This document shows, one piece after another, positions 8,466-21,900 of a stretch of DNA of 64,000 nt. A program made the translations under genes and the position numbers. Numbering within the stretch: the stretch's first letter is position 1; each line of letters opens with the position of its first letter. The stretch is from Gigaspora rosea (taxonomy: Eukaryota > Glomeromycota > Glomeromycetes > Diversisporales > Gigasporaceae): assembly GCA_003550325.1 (NCBI GenBank), contig QKWP01000264.1, forward strand, positions 148,806 through 212,805, read 5' to 3'. The notes under the pieces were generated by a model, which saw nothing but the letters and a program-made list of their open reading frames with translations, ran no database searches and was not told the origin of the DNA.

Positions 8466-11135
8466 TTAATCTTTCCGTTTCTTACGAGACCAGTCTTCGG
8501 TTTGATCATCTTCGGTCATCCTCTTGAGACCTTTCATCTTTCTTGTCTGTAGTTTACCCAAATTTTGCCCTTTGCCACCAATTTCATTAACGTCAATATC
8601 AATTTTATCAGTATTAATAGCACTAGGATTATCAACATTAGTTTCATCACTTTTATGAATAATATTGATTTTTTCATTGTTTTCTTGCATACAAATAAAT
8701 AAATTTTTAATTTGATCTGAATTTAACATGTTTTCAGAAATAATCAAATTTTCTGATATATGCGGAATAGAATGGTTTATCTCTGTAGGAATATGTGTAT
8801 TTTTGCTTAAATATTCACGTAATTCATCCGGAGTTGATTTATTGATTCGCTCAAAAAGATTTTCAAGATTAAGTAGTTTACTTGTATAGCATTTAGGGGT
8901 GGTATCGAGTTTTTTGATATATTCAGAATCAATATTAGTTTTAAACTTGTGTAAATTTGAAATAATTTGTTCATCATCTCGCCACGATTTAAAAGTTTCA
9001 CATAAATAATCGGCCGTGGGACGAATCCTTGGATCTTGATGCCAACAATTTTTCATCAATTCAATGTAACAGTTTGAATCAGTTTCATTAACTTTTGGTC
9101 GCGTTCCACAAACTATATCTAACATATTTAACACTTGATCTTGTTTAAAATAGCAAGTAGAAGATTCGCCATATAACACTTCCCACATGATGATTCCAAA
9201 CGAATATATGTCGGATGCTGTGGTATACGGTTTCTTTACTAAAACTTCAGGCGCAACAAAAGGTAAAACACCATAGACTTCATCATACTGTTTCAAATAT
9301 TGAATGGAGAGACCCAAGTCAGCGATATACGCACTATGTAGGTTATCTAGTAAAATATTACCGCTGTGCAAATCGCGATGAATAATTCCTTGCGAATGAA
9401 CCGCTACAAGGTCATAAATTATGCAAAGTAACAGACTTAATTTATCCTTCCAATTCATTTGAGACAATTTGATAAGATTCTGACGTAAAGAACCCAATTC
9501 TGCGTAATTTAGTACAAGAATCTAATTTCCTTTTTCATTTCTTGAAACACCGTAGCATTTCATGAATGACGGATTTTTAACGCCAATTTCGCAATAGTTT
9601 TTCAATTCACCCAAATATTCATTATTTTGAAATTCTTTAAGTGCAACCCAAAATTTTTTAGTTACCGTTTCAAGTTCATGTTTATCTTGGTTATAACTTA
9701 TTGACAATCTAGCTTTGAATATTTCTGCAAAACCACCTCTCCCAATCCATTCAATATTTTCAAACTCATATGGAAACCATGATAATTGGTATCTATTATC
9801 ATCTAAAAGTATTTTAATATCTTTATCGATGTCATAATTTTTATATTCCGTTTTGATGATTTCATGAAATCGTTTTCTCTCCTCAAGGAACCAAAAATTT
9901 GCTTTCTCGATATCTATTAGAGTTCCAATACCGTTTCGATAACAGTAAGCAAATTCATTCAATGAGCAGTAGCTGCCCAACTTAGCAGCTTATTGAAAAT
10001 ATAAAAAGGCTTTATGTTCATCCTTTTCAACACCAAATCCTGCTAGATAATAACTTCCAACCACAGCCATTGCCTCAGCTTTTCCCATATCTGCAGACCT
10101 TTTATAATATTCAAATGCCTTATAAGTATTCTTTTCGACTCCAATTCCTTGATCATAACATTCTCCAACATTAATTAATGCTTCTTCGTGTCCCGTGTCA
10201 GCAAGTTTTTTGTAATGAATAAATGCATTATTTTCATCTTTTTCAACACCTATTCCGTCTCGATAACAGACTGCAACCGTAAATATTCCTCTGACATCAC
10301 CCATATCTGCAGATTTCTGGAAATATTCAAATGCCTTATAATTATCCTTTTCAATTCCAATTCCATTCTGATAATAACGTCCAAGTAGCCATATTGCATG
10401 CGTATCCCCCATATTAGCAGCTTTTTTACAATAAATAAAGGCCTTGTGTTCATCTTTTTCTATTCCGATTCCATTTCTATAACAATAACTAGTAGTAACC
10501 GCCCCATCAGCGAAAACCATCTCTGCAGATTTTTGACAATAAATGAAAGCTTTTTGTTCATCCTTTTCGACTCCGATTCCTAAGAGATAAAAATGACCAA
10601 CATTATATGCTCCCGAAGCATCCCCCATCTCTGCTGATTTCAAAAAACATTCAAAAGCTTGTTTATAATTTTCTTTTTCGTAGTGCCAGGCACCTTCTTT
10701 ATCGGAAATTTTAAACATATCATTTATATTATTTACAGTAACGTATTTAGTACCTCTTTTATGACATTTCCCAATATTGAAATCTCCTTTAACATCATTT
10801 AAAGCAGCTTGTTCAAAATATGGAAATGCTCGATGTTCATCTTTAATTACACCTATTCCATGCCTGTAGCAATAACCAACCATGTACGTTCCTTCTACAA
10901 ATCCCAATTCTGACGATTTTTTATAATACTCAAATGCTTTATTCCCATTCTTTTCAGTTCCATAACCGAAATGATAACAATAGCCAACTTGAAATATTCC
11001 TTTTACATGTTCATTATTGGCAGCTTTCTGAAAAAATTCGAACGCCATATGCTCGTTCTTTTCTACTTCGATGCCATGAAGAAGATTGTATCCGATATTA
11101 TATTCTTTTGATGAAAATTCTCGATAAAATTGCAT
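8466..11135 (-). pseudogene. Sel1-repeat/TKL kinase gene, block A (two in-frame stops)
   Basis: Reads from Met at 11135 for 890 codons in one frame, broken only by TAA at 9990-9992 (CAA in copy B) and TAG at 9522-9524 (TAT in B). N-terminal half: about ten Sel1-like repeats of 36 residues (YCYR.GIGVEKDE.KAF.YF.KSA.MG), one interrupted near 10700-10760. Then a kinase domain: IGRGGFAEIF glycine loop, VALKEF lysine, HRDLHSGNIL catalytic loop (true HRD), DLG, APEVL, and a tail ending in the basic stretch RKKRKD. Sel1 repeats are TPR-like solenoids for protein binding; this architecture is typical of Glomeromycotina. No frameshift, so decay is recent, or the stops are read through. Divergent from the F-box fragment at 14085 across a 2.9-kb spacer. 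Confidence 0.85.
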
Positions 11136-11222
11136 TTTTATGTTTAAGAGAATTTTATAAATGAAATCGTTGTATTTTACATTCGAAGAAATACATTTGT
11201 TTATAAACTAAAATAACTAAAA

Positions 11223-11359
11223 TAGGGGAAGGTTAAAGCGGAGTGAAATTTAGTTAACGTTTTTGGTGCAGTTAAAGGTTTTTATATATAGATATCAAGA
11301 AACCATCTATGCAGTATATAGATCATATATTGAGTTAACTCCGCTTTAGCCAACCCCTA
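11223..11359. mobile_element. Small TIR element M2, block A copy
   Basis: About 137 bp with 22-bp imperfect inverted ends (TAGGGGAAGGTTAAAGCGG and its mirror CCGCTTTAGCCAACCCCTA). Present at the same place in block B (33541-33691) and in degraded form in C, so it predates the duplication. It lies 90 bp upstream of the Sel1-kinase start codon. Confidence 0.65.
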
Positions 11360-11448
11360 AAAGTAAAACCGCATACTGCATTATGTTAATCAATTAAGAA
11401 CTTAAAATTTTTAAACAAAATAAAAATGTCTTCTGCATGTAACTTATT

Positions 11449-11609
11449 ACTGTATTCCGTTCTCCAAAGTACCCGGTGTGATGCAATTTTTTCCATTGAA
11501 AAAATTTTAGTTCACGTATATTACACATCTCATGATGTATAAATAATATTTTAAAAATTGATCTATATTATTTGTCATATCGGGTACTTTGGAGAACAGA
11601 ATACGGTAC
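11449..11609. mobile_element. Small hairpin element M3, block A copy
   Basis: About 160 bp. Ends read TCTCCAAAGTACCCGG and, in mirror, CGGGTACTTTGGAGA. Also in block B (33295-33450) and block C (43349-43511). No ORF. Confidence 0.7.
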
Positions 11610-14084
11610 ATATAATTCCGTTTTAAATCAAATACATGCTTGCATAACGAGTTTTTTTAAATAAACATTCTATTAATAACAAATATAAAAGGTGAACAAA
11701 TATCTGCGGATGGTGAAATAGTATAGATCAGTTCATTGTTATTACTACTGTACATATATATCTTGATTGATCTCAATTTTGTAATATGCATAGTTTCTAT
11801 AAAGGTAATTGTTTCCTAAGATGTGTCATCTATTTTTAGCGAAAAAATTATCTTAACGTAATAAAGGATATTTATTATAATGTTGATTAATGCCCTTATG
11901 CAGCGATCTCGATATTGTGATATACATAGGTTCTATAAAGGTGCTTGTCAGCAAAGATGTGTTATCGATTTCTAGCGAAAAAGTATCTAAAAAAAGGGAT
12001 GGCTAAAGCCAGGTGTGGTCATATAATGATCTGATCAAAACGATACCGATTAAACCTCCGGGATAAATGGTTATTCATGTGAAACTCTACTACGTATGAT
12101 CTTCTTGATAAAAATTTTTGAGGTGGTGCAAGATCAGAATATTATAAATTTTCTGATCACTTATAGCTACGTACGTACATTTATTTAAATTCTAGATGCA
12201 CTGCCACTATCGTTCATTGTTTAAGAAAATTGAAAATAGAAATAGATCACTGTTGGGTTAGAAGAGATCAAAGATTTTCGCGGATCGGTCGATTTGAATC
12301 CAAATTGATGTGCACCAAAAACTCATGTAATATCACGAGACGATGTTTATAAAAAATATTAATATGACATAATTTCGTAAGGTGGTGGGTGAGGGGGGAT
12401 ACTAGATCAGTAATCAGTAATCAATGACTACAACAAATTAATTCAATTGTCGAGTACTTAAAAACACCAAGAACTTTTTCAACCAAATTTGGTATATTCC
12501 TTGACAATTTTTGATCAGGTAATTCAAAAGTAACTAAAAAAAACCCCGCACACATAAAATCTTGCATACATTCAAGATTATTTCTGTAATACAGCTTACA
12601 GAGACAGAACATACCGAATATGGAAATAAGAATACTGACATAAATTGTATTCTAGAGAAAAAAAAAATTTTTGATTGATCAGTATAGCGATCTAATTTTA
12701 TGATTTCGGAAAATTTATGTAAAAACTGTTGATTTTAAATTTTAGCCTTACTTGAATTAATGTTTTAAATTTAGGGCACATTACTTACACTAGTATATAT
12801 ATAATTGCAAACCCTCTCAAGTTTTCCCAATCGATGGTGACATGCAGTAACTTTATAAAATTTTGTACAGAACTATTTATCGTGTGTTTACTATTAAATG
12901 AACTTCATATTTACAAGCTTTTAGTAATCGTAAATTTTAGAGCTTTTTTTTAAAAATTGCTATGTTGAGCGAACTTTATGAGGAAAAAATTTTTTACACC
13001 ATGATGCATAATTCAGAAATAATCCACTACGGTCCTTTTAGATAGTTTGAAGCAAAAACTCTTCTGAATAAATATTATAAATACTATCACAGCTCTGAAT
13101 CAATTGATGCGTAAAAACCTTGTCATTCGGATAAGAAGAGTACTATTCGCAATTAAATCTTTGCATAAATCAATTTATTTAGAACAGTAATCTCTTTGAG
13201 TGTGTTATTTATAAAATGTTCACTAACAAAGAATTTTAAATAAAACATTCGCATTGCAATATATTTCTATCGTACTTATTGCATATAATTTATATCAAAA
13301 TTAAATTATGCTTTTACTAATTTTATTCATGAAGAAATGGAATTATACGGGTTTGTCGTAAATGTAACCGTAGCTTGATTGAAAACAAAAAAAGAAGTTT
13401 GAATTTGTGGAACGTTCAAGGAAACGGTTTAATGAAAGTTCTGTGGTTTTTTTTAGGTTAGTGAATATTGAAAAATCGTAGAACTACTAAAAAGTCTAGA
13501 AGATGGAATTTTGATGTGTTAACATGAAATGAAAAAATTCTGATTATATGAAATTTTGCTACAATTAATCGTTACGAATGCTGAAAACAGTACGAAAATT
13601 AAATATCCAAATAAAACCAATTTTTTTTAATATATTAATAACCTTTGATTTTTCACTTACATTCTGAGATGAGTGGAAAATAAAGATTTAAAGATTTTTT
13701 TTCCTGGTTCTTTTTAACAACCTACATAATTTTAATCGAAAGTATCAGTATGTACAGAACGTACGTACGTATAGTATTTTATGACGTTACAAATATTTTA
13801 TAGTATGATGAAAAATATGCAAATTGGCTTAATCTACTATTGTGAAACAGTGCACTTAAAACTATTTTTAGTTATTTCATTGAATCGATTTTTAAACTCC
13901 GTGTTATTATACAAATAGCAGCTATAGTTGCAGACTTATGACATCACTTAGTACGTCCTATATAAAAAAACCAGTTTATAACTATTAAGACGTAACTAGT
14001 GACGTAAATAAGTCTGCATCTATAATAGCTACATCATACAGCCATTTCAAAATATACACCAAAAAAAAAATTTTTGAAATTGAA

Positions 14085-14177
14085 ATGATAACATTGCCAA
14101 ACGAATGTCTTTTTGAAATATTAGATAATCTTAAGGATTATCGTAGAAGCTTATATTCATGCCTTCTTGTAAACCGT
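14085..14177 (+). pseudogene. Displaced F-box 5' fragment of the block A F-box/LRR gene
   Basis: An ATG at 14085 begins MITLPNECLFEIL, then NLKDYRRSLYSCLLVNR, matching the first 31 residues of the block B F-box/LRR protein except Tyr to Asp at position 14. After CGT at 14175-14177 homology stops and the frame ends at TAA 14181-14183. The remainder of the gene lies at 5494-7063 on the other strand. The upstream 100 bp also matches the B gene's 5' flank, so promoter and F-box were carried off together by an inversion. Confidence 0.85.
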
Positions 14178-14528
14178 TGTTAACCTTCGAATACCTCTCG
14201 GAAATCGAGGCTAACGGAGCAACTATCGACAGGGAGTCACGTGAGCACAGAGACACGAACTGTGCAGTGGTTTATCGTAGTTGTTAGTGTTTATACAAGC
14301 GAGAGGGTTTATGTTTATAGTGATTTGGCAATTCGAAAGAATGTGATATGGTTTATAGAATCGATTTGTAGTGTCCTTTATTTATATTAATAAAGATATC
14401 ATAGTAAACATTCCTACAAAGTGGAGCGAATATCGCCCATATATATAAGAAACTATCTACTAATAAACACATGCCATAAACGGCCAATCTATCACTTATG
14501 CTACTTCCATCACATCAGTCTCTTATGC

Positions 14529-14593
14529 CACATTCGGTTCATCGGTCACATGAGGCACATCCGGCACATCCGGCACATTAGGTACATTCGGGG
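14529..14593. repeat. 9-bp tandem repeat (CACATCCGG-like)
   Basis: Seven or so 9-nt units (CACATTCGG, CACATGAGG, CACATCCGG, CACATTAGG) run directly into the G tract that starts the M1 element. Imperfect, short, non-coding. Confidence 0.6.
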
Positions 14594-14890
14594 GGGGGTC
14601 GTTTAAAGCAGGGTGCAGTCATATGATTTTGACTTTTTAATTAAAGTTAGGGTAAGGGTTAGTCGGCGGTTAGTCGGCGGTTAGGGTTAGGGATAGCGTT
14701 ATAGTAAAATTGCCTTCCCGACATTTTTTGTTAATGCCCCAAGGTAGGTTTTGACACTCGTTTCTTGTATTTTTGCGGTTTTTCACTTTTTTTCTTCTTT
14801 GTTTCTTTGTCGGGCTGATCCGGGTTGATCAAAACAAACAAGTTGATTGGCGCCATATCACGTGATTGCACCCTGCTTTAAACGACCCCC
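14594..14890. mobile_element. TIR element (MITE family M1), copy 2
   Basis: Near-perfect 30-bp inverted ends (GGGGGTCGTTTAAAGCAGGG and mirror). Core with TTAGGG-like words and a duplicated GTTAGTCGGCG, then CTTCCCGACATTTTTTGTTA and CGGGCTGATCCG, matching the core of copy 1 in opposite orientation. No ORF. Confidence 0.8.
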
Positions 14891-17800
14891 TTTTTAGTAA
14901 TTTTGGGTTTCACAAAATTCAACCGATTGTATAAAAAGAGCTCAAGCTAGCTCAAGCGCGTGCCTACGCGAAAGAGCTGAGCTAGCTGCATTGCGCTCAA
15001 AATATTTCGCTTACGAATAATAATAAATACAAAATTGTTGCCCTAATCAGTAGAGTGATGATCATCACTCAACAATCAATTGTTATAATGATTGTGACTA
15101 TACATTGTTTATCATTTATAAGAAAAAATTATCATCCGTCATGAGTTTCCTGTACATTTTTACCAATTATTTTGGATAAAAGATTGTGAGAATATTGATA
15201 TGACATGTACTGTGGTAAGTATGAGCGAGTAAACGAATTTTAACTTTTAAGGTATATGTTCGTGAATATTTAATGATAATAAAAAAAAAAATATTTAATT
15301 GCACTCTGCCATTTTTGATTTGCTATATCTAGCGATGGGAACTTCTAATTATTAATTGTTAACATAAAATTGTAAAAAAATCATTTTTAACAATTAATAA
15401 TTGAATTATCCAATATGCGATTAATCTTTTTTTATGTACTCTAGTATAAAAATTTTATAGCGATAAAAGAGAATGCATTTTTCTGCAGAAATCCGTAACA
15501 GCGATAGAAATCTTCCGCTACCGTTACAAGTACATTATCTGTTATCTGTATGTGAAGAAAGTAACGAAAAATCTTCTATCACCAACGACGATAAAGGCAA
15601 GTTTTGCAGTATAGAGTAATTAAGCTCGATATAATTGTTTAAATCAAATATTCTTATACATATTTATTAATTATCCCTTATAAACGAACATTGATGTAAT
15701 CAGCGATTTGATTAAATTATCAATTGGATCATTTTCTATGAAGATGTTCTATTGGGGTGCGTGGTATACTATTTAACTCAAAAATATATGTGGATTCCTT
15801 ATTATTTTTTAAATAATCGATGGCTTAAGTGATTATTAATTGATGAACTACTACGTAATATATTTTTTATATATAAAATCGAGATTCATTTTTTTAGATG
15901 CATTGCTTGTTTATCTTTTCTTAGCTTGAAATTTTACCACTAAGCGATTTTTATACATAGTTTTTATAAAGTTACGAGATTTTTTTTGCCTTTATTGGAA
16001 CAAACTTTTTTTCTATCTCTTTTTAAACAAGCAAATTTTTACTTAAATTAATCGAACAAAATTGAATAAACTGGCAATTCTTTCAACTAAAATATAAATT
16101 TTCTTCGAAACTTTGTTCTTTGGAATTTAATACTTATCTGTTCAAAATTTGGATTCGAAGCAATAAATTTAAAAGGTTGTGCATCTAAATAAAGGTTTAA
16201 CTTGCGTGTTAAAGAATAAACGCTGGTTCCAATTAAAGAATACAAAAATACTTCATATTAAATATTGTTACACATCTCAAAAAAAAAATCTAGTAAATTT
16301 TTATATGATACCACGTATAGTTTTGATATACATAGTATACTGCACACCCAATGTTCTATACACATTGCATAATTCATTTATTAATTATTTTAATTCTAAT
16401 GAATCATGATCACTCAACCATAACATTCGATCATCACATGCGTACTCTAAAAAAAATAGAAAAAAATAAATAAATAGAAATAAAAAAAAATAAAAAATAG
16501 AATAAAAAAGAGTTTAAATATTTGTCGTTATGTGTGTATTGGTTGCTCAAATAAAAATTCTTATTTTTCAATACTTCATTGAGAACACTAACTTTCTACT
16601 AAAGAAATTTCGAGTATAGTCAAATATAATCAACTCTAATGGCTTACTATAATTAACATCTGTTCTATATAAAGGTTGCCTGTATTAAGACATTTTGACC
16701 TGCTCTAAATGAAAATATAAAATATGAATGGTCTAAAATATATGTGTTTAATTAATTAATAAAATAACAAAGTATAATAGATACTTCAATATTCGAAAAA
16801 AATTTTAAAAATTTGAAGAGATGCTAAAAAAGAGCCCTCAAAATGTTTTATCGTAAAGAGTTGCTAAATTCAAAAGAATTGCCAAATGTTAATATTAAAA
16901 AGTGAAAAGTAATAATTACGAAGCAATTGTTTGATGACTTTCATTATTAGCTATCCAATCAATGATTACTAATAAAAAATGATATTTGTATTCAACCAAT
17001 GGTAACTTGGAGGAGAAATTAGTAAACCTACAATATTTTAGATCTTAGATCATATTTATTACTGTAGTATCATTTCACAATTTATCTCATATGCAAAATT
17101 ATAGCTTTCTCGTAATTTCAGAAATTCGTCATATTTCTGATATTTAATATGACTGATCAGTTAGCAAGACTTATTGCATTGATTATTTAATGATCTATAT
17201 AGTTCATATAGGTACGTACATTGGTTAAATTAGTTAGATCCATTTTTCATACATCTATTGTTCTTTATTTTAATTTTTTTAATTTTTTTATAAATAAAAG
17301 AAATTCTTGCCAAAAGACAACCAGTATCAAGCTTATGGCTAATTGCCTAATTTACAAGTTACCCACTTCCGAGGTGTAAACAGTTCTCTTTTAGAAATGA
17401 CCAACCTTCACTTTGCCACTAGCCAAATTAAATGTTTTCTTCGATAGGTTGTCTATGTTTGTTAGGTTTTTAGTTGAATTGGATTAGTCCCAAAAACTAC
17501 TTTTTCAGTCAGTCTCTCGTTATTTTAGATTATATAATCACCAACTTATCTACGAATATATCTATTTTGATCTATCTATCATCATAGTCAAATGTTTTAA
17601 ACTGCTAGCTAAGTACATATATACATATATTGTTAAAGTAGTATCAATCAGGCCTATGGCTAAAAACCACTACAACACCACTATCTAACTAATCCAATGT
17701 CCTTTAATCATACAAGACTACTGAACCTTGAACTAGCAGGCAGAAGAGGTGTGGAAGATCTGGCCTGGGTCTAAAGGTTCCTGGGGTCTTGCTATAGCGA

Positions 17801-20239
17801 AATTGGAGACTGAAAAAGTTGTTTTCTTATTCTTCTTATCTTTAGTATTTAGTTTAATACTAATGTCTTGGTTTTTTAGCTTTATATACTGTATCAGTAT
17901 TCGAATCAATCATTAAAGCTTTTAATAATATCACATAATCACAGGATTAGGCTGATGCAAATTTGACTTATTGAGATTATTAATTTATAATCCTAATTTC
18001 AAAAGTTATACTTAATAAAATTGAACTCTTTGTAGGTTGGAAGCAAAAAGGTGAGCCTTATATACTTGTTCTCACTTAATACATTCAATTAAGGCTAGCT
18101 ATTGAATTACTAGTCTTTTATTATGTTCAAAAATTTGAAGTGTCTGGAGGCAAGAACTGGATATACTATAGTATAAGAACTGGAATTTAAAGGTACAAAA
18201 CTGCATTGTGTACATTGTTAGCAAAAAAGAGAATAAACAAACAATAATAGAAATTGCAAGATGCAAAAACTAACATGCATACCTTGCTCACAAAGTCTCA
18301 AGATACAAAAACAGAAATCATACCAAATTGCTGCAGCACCTTTCTACTCTTTTTGGGGTTATGCCAATTTTATCTAACTATGACTAAAATAAAAAGGCTA
18401 ATATTATTGTATAAATGTAAATAATAAAAATACACTAGAGTAAACAAATAAAAAAATGGCATAAGCCAGAGCACTTTACAACATATAGTGCAGGAATTTT
18501 AAAACCCACATAGAGATAATACATAAATTAGTAGCACATCAAATCTCAATAAAATAAAGAATCAAGTATTCTCAACCTTTTTGCATAAAGATAATGCATA
18601 AATCATAATATGCACTAATTAGCAACTATTATATGCATACTAAATAAATATTGAATGACTTATTTTAGTTTAGTACTTTTAAAGCAATTGTTAGCATTTG
18701 GTGCTATGCTAAATTACCTTTTTAGAAAGGTTTGTTGTATTAACATTTAATTTTGGTAATAAAAAGAAGTAATATACAGCAATAAAAAATTAATTTAATT
18801 ATAATAAATAAAAAAAAAAGATTGATTAAAATATCATGTGGCACCAAAAAACTATATAAATTTAACATATTTATTTTCAATATTAATAAAAATGTAATTA
18901 TTATTAATAATTGGATCAAGACATTTTTCAGTCAAAAATTATTTAATAACTAAGTAAATTAAAAAATAAAATATAACATTAATATTATTATTAACAATAG
19001 TAATAGAAATTTATATAGCATAGTGCAATCAGTTTTATTCTATAGAACTGTATACTAAATGAAAGGTTATACCTTGTAAAATCAATTTTTGTGTTTAAAA
19101 TTAAATATAAATGTATGCTACTAAATTTAACTTAAAATGCATTAAATTCTAATACAATACTGATTTGAATATTTGAATATTTTTTATTTTATTTTGACCC
19201 TATAACCAACATGAACTCATTTTTTTCTCTCTATTGCCTAATCTTAAGATCCTTTACTCTGCTTTAAAAATAAACTAACCCAACTTAATCCTATTATTGT
19301 GTACTTCTATAACTAAAAAATTTTTTAACAGAAATTTTTTATAATAAACAATAATAGAAATTATAATAATTCCAGTATAAACAACTTAAATTTGTTATTA
19401 CAATTATTTGAAAGTTCTATATTTAAATTTATATTGCAAATCACAATATAAATCTAATAATTCAAATATAGCTGTATATTACCACAATATTCAGTAAGTT
19501 GGGTTTATTATAATAAATAAATTTACCAAAATTCCAAACTAATTTGCCTATATTACTATTCACAACTATAGCTAATAAGTTCTATAATAGATGAAATCAT
19601 AATAGCCCCAAATACAAATAACTAAACTTTAACTACATATGAATTTTTATAGTACATCACAATAAAAATCTAATAACTTAAAACAAACCAGCCCAATCTT
19701 ACTATAAACTATATATTATCAAATAATTAGTAAGTGGTATAAAAAATTTTAGCAGCAAATCATTATAAAAACTATTATTTTTCTCAATACAAACCAACTT
19801 AGCTACATTATTATGTATTACAAAGAATGATAGCTTATAAATTTTGTAACAATAAATAGAACAAACATTAGTGTAAATAATTTTTTTAATATTATTGGTT
19901 GATATAATGTACATTTGATCTAATTCTAAACCTATTTAAGCCTATTTTACAAGAATATTATGTAACAAACTACTCTAAATTGGTTCATCTTTATTTAATT
20001 ATCTACAATAAATTCTAGTAAAAATATTGAAATAATTAAATTGTAAAGCCAGAACTTTGATAAAACTGCACTAATTAATCACCACTATTAATTGTAATTC
20101 ATAAAATTCATCATCTAAAAACAATATCACTGATTATAAAACTTAATTACTGCTATCACTATTTTTGACTTATCTTTTGAATTTGACCTGAAAAAAAGCT
20201 CTCAGCGCATTAGCAGGCACATAACTTGTTTTGATTTAC
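14891..20239. other. 5.3 kb AT-rich region with no recognised gene
   Basis: I see no ORF above 80 codons and no conserved motif. An A-rich stretch lies at 16440-16510. Slightly GC-richer islands at 17280-17480 and 17640-17820 may be old transposon remnants but gave no recognisable protein. Confidence 0.5.
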
Positions 20240-20280
20240 ATAGTACTAGCATGTCGCCCGTGCCTCTGGCATGGGTTAAA
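20240..20280. other. GC-rich hairpin at a possible element terminus
   Basis: CCCGTGCC (20257-20264) can pair with GGCATGGG (20268-20275) around a 3-nt loop, just after CTAGCATGTCG. Similar GC hairpins occur near the 3' ends of some rolling-circle elements in other eukaryotes; here only the hairpin is visible, so the assignment is tentative. Confidence 0.3.
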
Positions 20281-20689
20281 TGTTTTATAATTTTATATTG
20301 TATTAGTTAATTTGGTTTATAATATATATTTGAAATTTTTATAATTTAAATTAGAGGAATAATGATTTGTAGATTTATATTTAATAGATTTTTGGAATGT
20401 GATATATAGATTAATTGTATATTTTTTAAAATTTTAGGGAGTGGATTTTGGAGAGTTAGGAACGTTGGGTTATATAATTTGTTATTTTTTTAGTTAAATA
20501 TGGAGTAATATAATAAAAAATTAAAGAGCGTAACTTTTATTATTTATTTATTTTTTTTTTATGTAATGAAAATTTTTATTAACCTGATGTCTGTTAATAA
20601 ATATTTTAAGTTAAACTTATTTGTTAAGTAGAGATGAATACTTTAATAAATCATGTTAAACAGAATTCAGATTTTAAAAAGATTTTCTC

Positions 20690-21900
20690 TGATATATATA
20701 TGAAATTTTTTTATTTTAATTCTTTGATTCCAATGAATTAAATAAAAAAATTTTTATTGAATTTGGAATATAAGTTGTCGAAAGTCTTTTTTTTAAAAAA
20801 AAATTTGCCACTGTTTTCTTTTATACGTGCTTAAACTTTGAATGAATATTACTTGGCACTTATCTGAACAAATTTGATCAAACTTTTTTTATTTTAATTT
20901 TATAACTTTATTGAATTTGGACAGGTAAGTGTAAGTAATATTTGTTCAAGTTTAAACATGTATAAAAGAAAGCTGTGGCAAATTTTTTTATATTTTAATG
21001 AAGACTTCTCGACACTAATAATCCAAATTTGATAAATTTTTTTTATTTTACTTCACTGGATTCAGTGAATCAAAATAAAAAAATTTTCATTGATTTTGGG
21101 TTGTTAATTGTAAAAAATCTTTGATTAATATTTTTAGAAAAATATTTAAAAAAGTAAGTCATAGTAAAATTTTTTATGTAAACTTTAGACAAAAATTTCG
21201 TGAAAACCAACTATCCAAATTTGATAAAAAAATTTTTATTTTAATTCAATGAATTTAGTGAAGTAAAATAAAAAAAAATTTGTTGAATTTGGATTATTAG
21301 TTGTCAAAAAGACTTTAAATTTTGTGGGGGGTATGAATACAATTTGGGGGATATGTGCTTAAACTTTGAACGAATATTACTCGATACTTACCTATCCAAC
21401 TTTGATCAAACTTTTTTATTTTAATTCTATAAAGTTAGAATTAAAATGAAAAAAAGTTTGATCAATGTTGGTCAGGTAAGTGTTGAGTAATATTTGTCCA
21501 AAGTTTAAGCATGTATAAAAAGAAAGCTGCGGCAAATTTTTTTTTACTTTAATGAAGACTTCTCAGGCAACTAATTATCCAAATTCGATAAAAATTTTTT
21601 TTTAATTAATTGGAATAAGAGAATTAAAATAAAAAAAAATTTCATCGAATTTAGATAATTGGTTGTAGAGAAATCTCTTTTTGAAGTTGAAAAAAAGAAA
21701 AATTTACTTGAATTTTGGCTTTTTTTCTAAGGTATTCGAATGATTTTTTAAATTTAAAAGCAGATTTCTCGATGCCTATCTATCCAAATTCAATGAAATT
21801 TTTTTTTATCTTCATTCTATGATAGCACAGAATTAAAATAAAAAAAATTACTAAATTTATCATATAATTATTGAGAAACCTTCGCTAGAAGTTTTAAAAA
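20690..21900. repeat. Tandem palindromic satellite (about 180-bp palindromes)
   Basis: Seven successive inverted repeats with axes near 20735, 20908, 21060, 21250, 21430, 21610 and 21822. Each axis sits in a TTTATTTTAATTC-like core with arms of about 70-100 bp. The arms alternate in three types: axes 2 and 5 share TGCTTAAACTTTGAA, axes 3 and 6 share GAAGACTTCTC, axes 1 and 4 share TTAGTTGTC-like arms. This gives a higher-order period near 530 bp. No coding capacity. Confidence 0.65.

Larger units (their letters stand above)
11136..14084. other. Intergenic spacer conserved (inverted) in block B
   Basis: No convincing gene. It aligns in reverse orientation with 30689-33777, and in part with block C. 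It contains two small TIR elements next to the Sel1 gene start. A 63-codon minus-strand frame at 12421-12612 is only partly kept in the other copies and looks like a relic at best. It holds the presumed promoters of two divergent genes; no motif could be assigned. Confidence 0.6.

Noticed and set aside
8291-8552. Small ORFs on both strands downstream of the block A Sel1-kinase
   Set aside because: Correspond to frame-shadowed C-terminal sequence and 3' flank of the kinase gene.
12421-12612. 63-codon minus-strand ORF (MFCLCKLYY...) partly conserved in blocks B and C
   Set aside because: The reading frame is interrupted in the other copies and there is no domain; could be a relic exon but not supportable.
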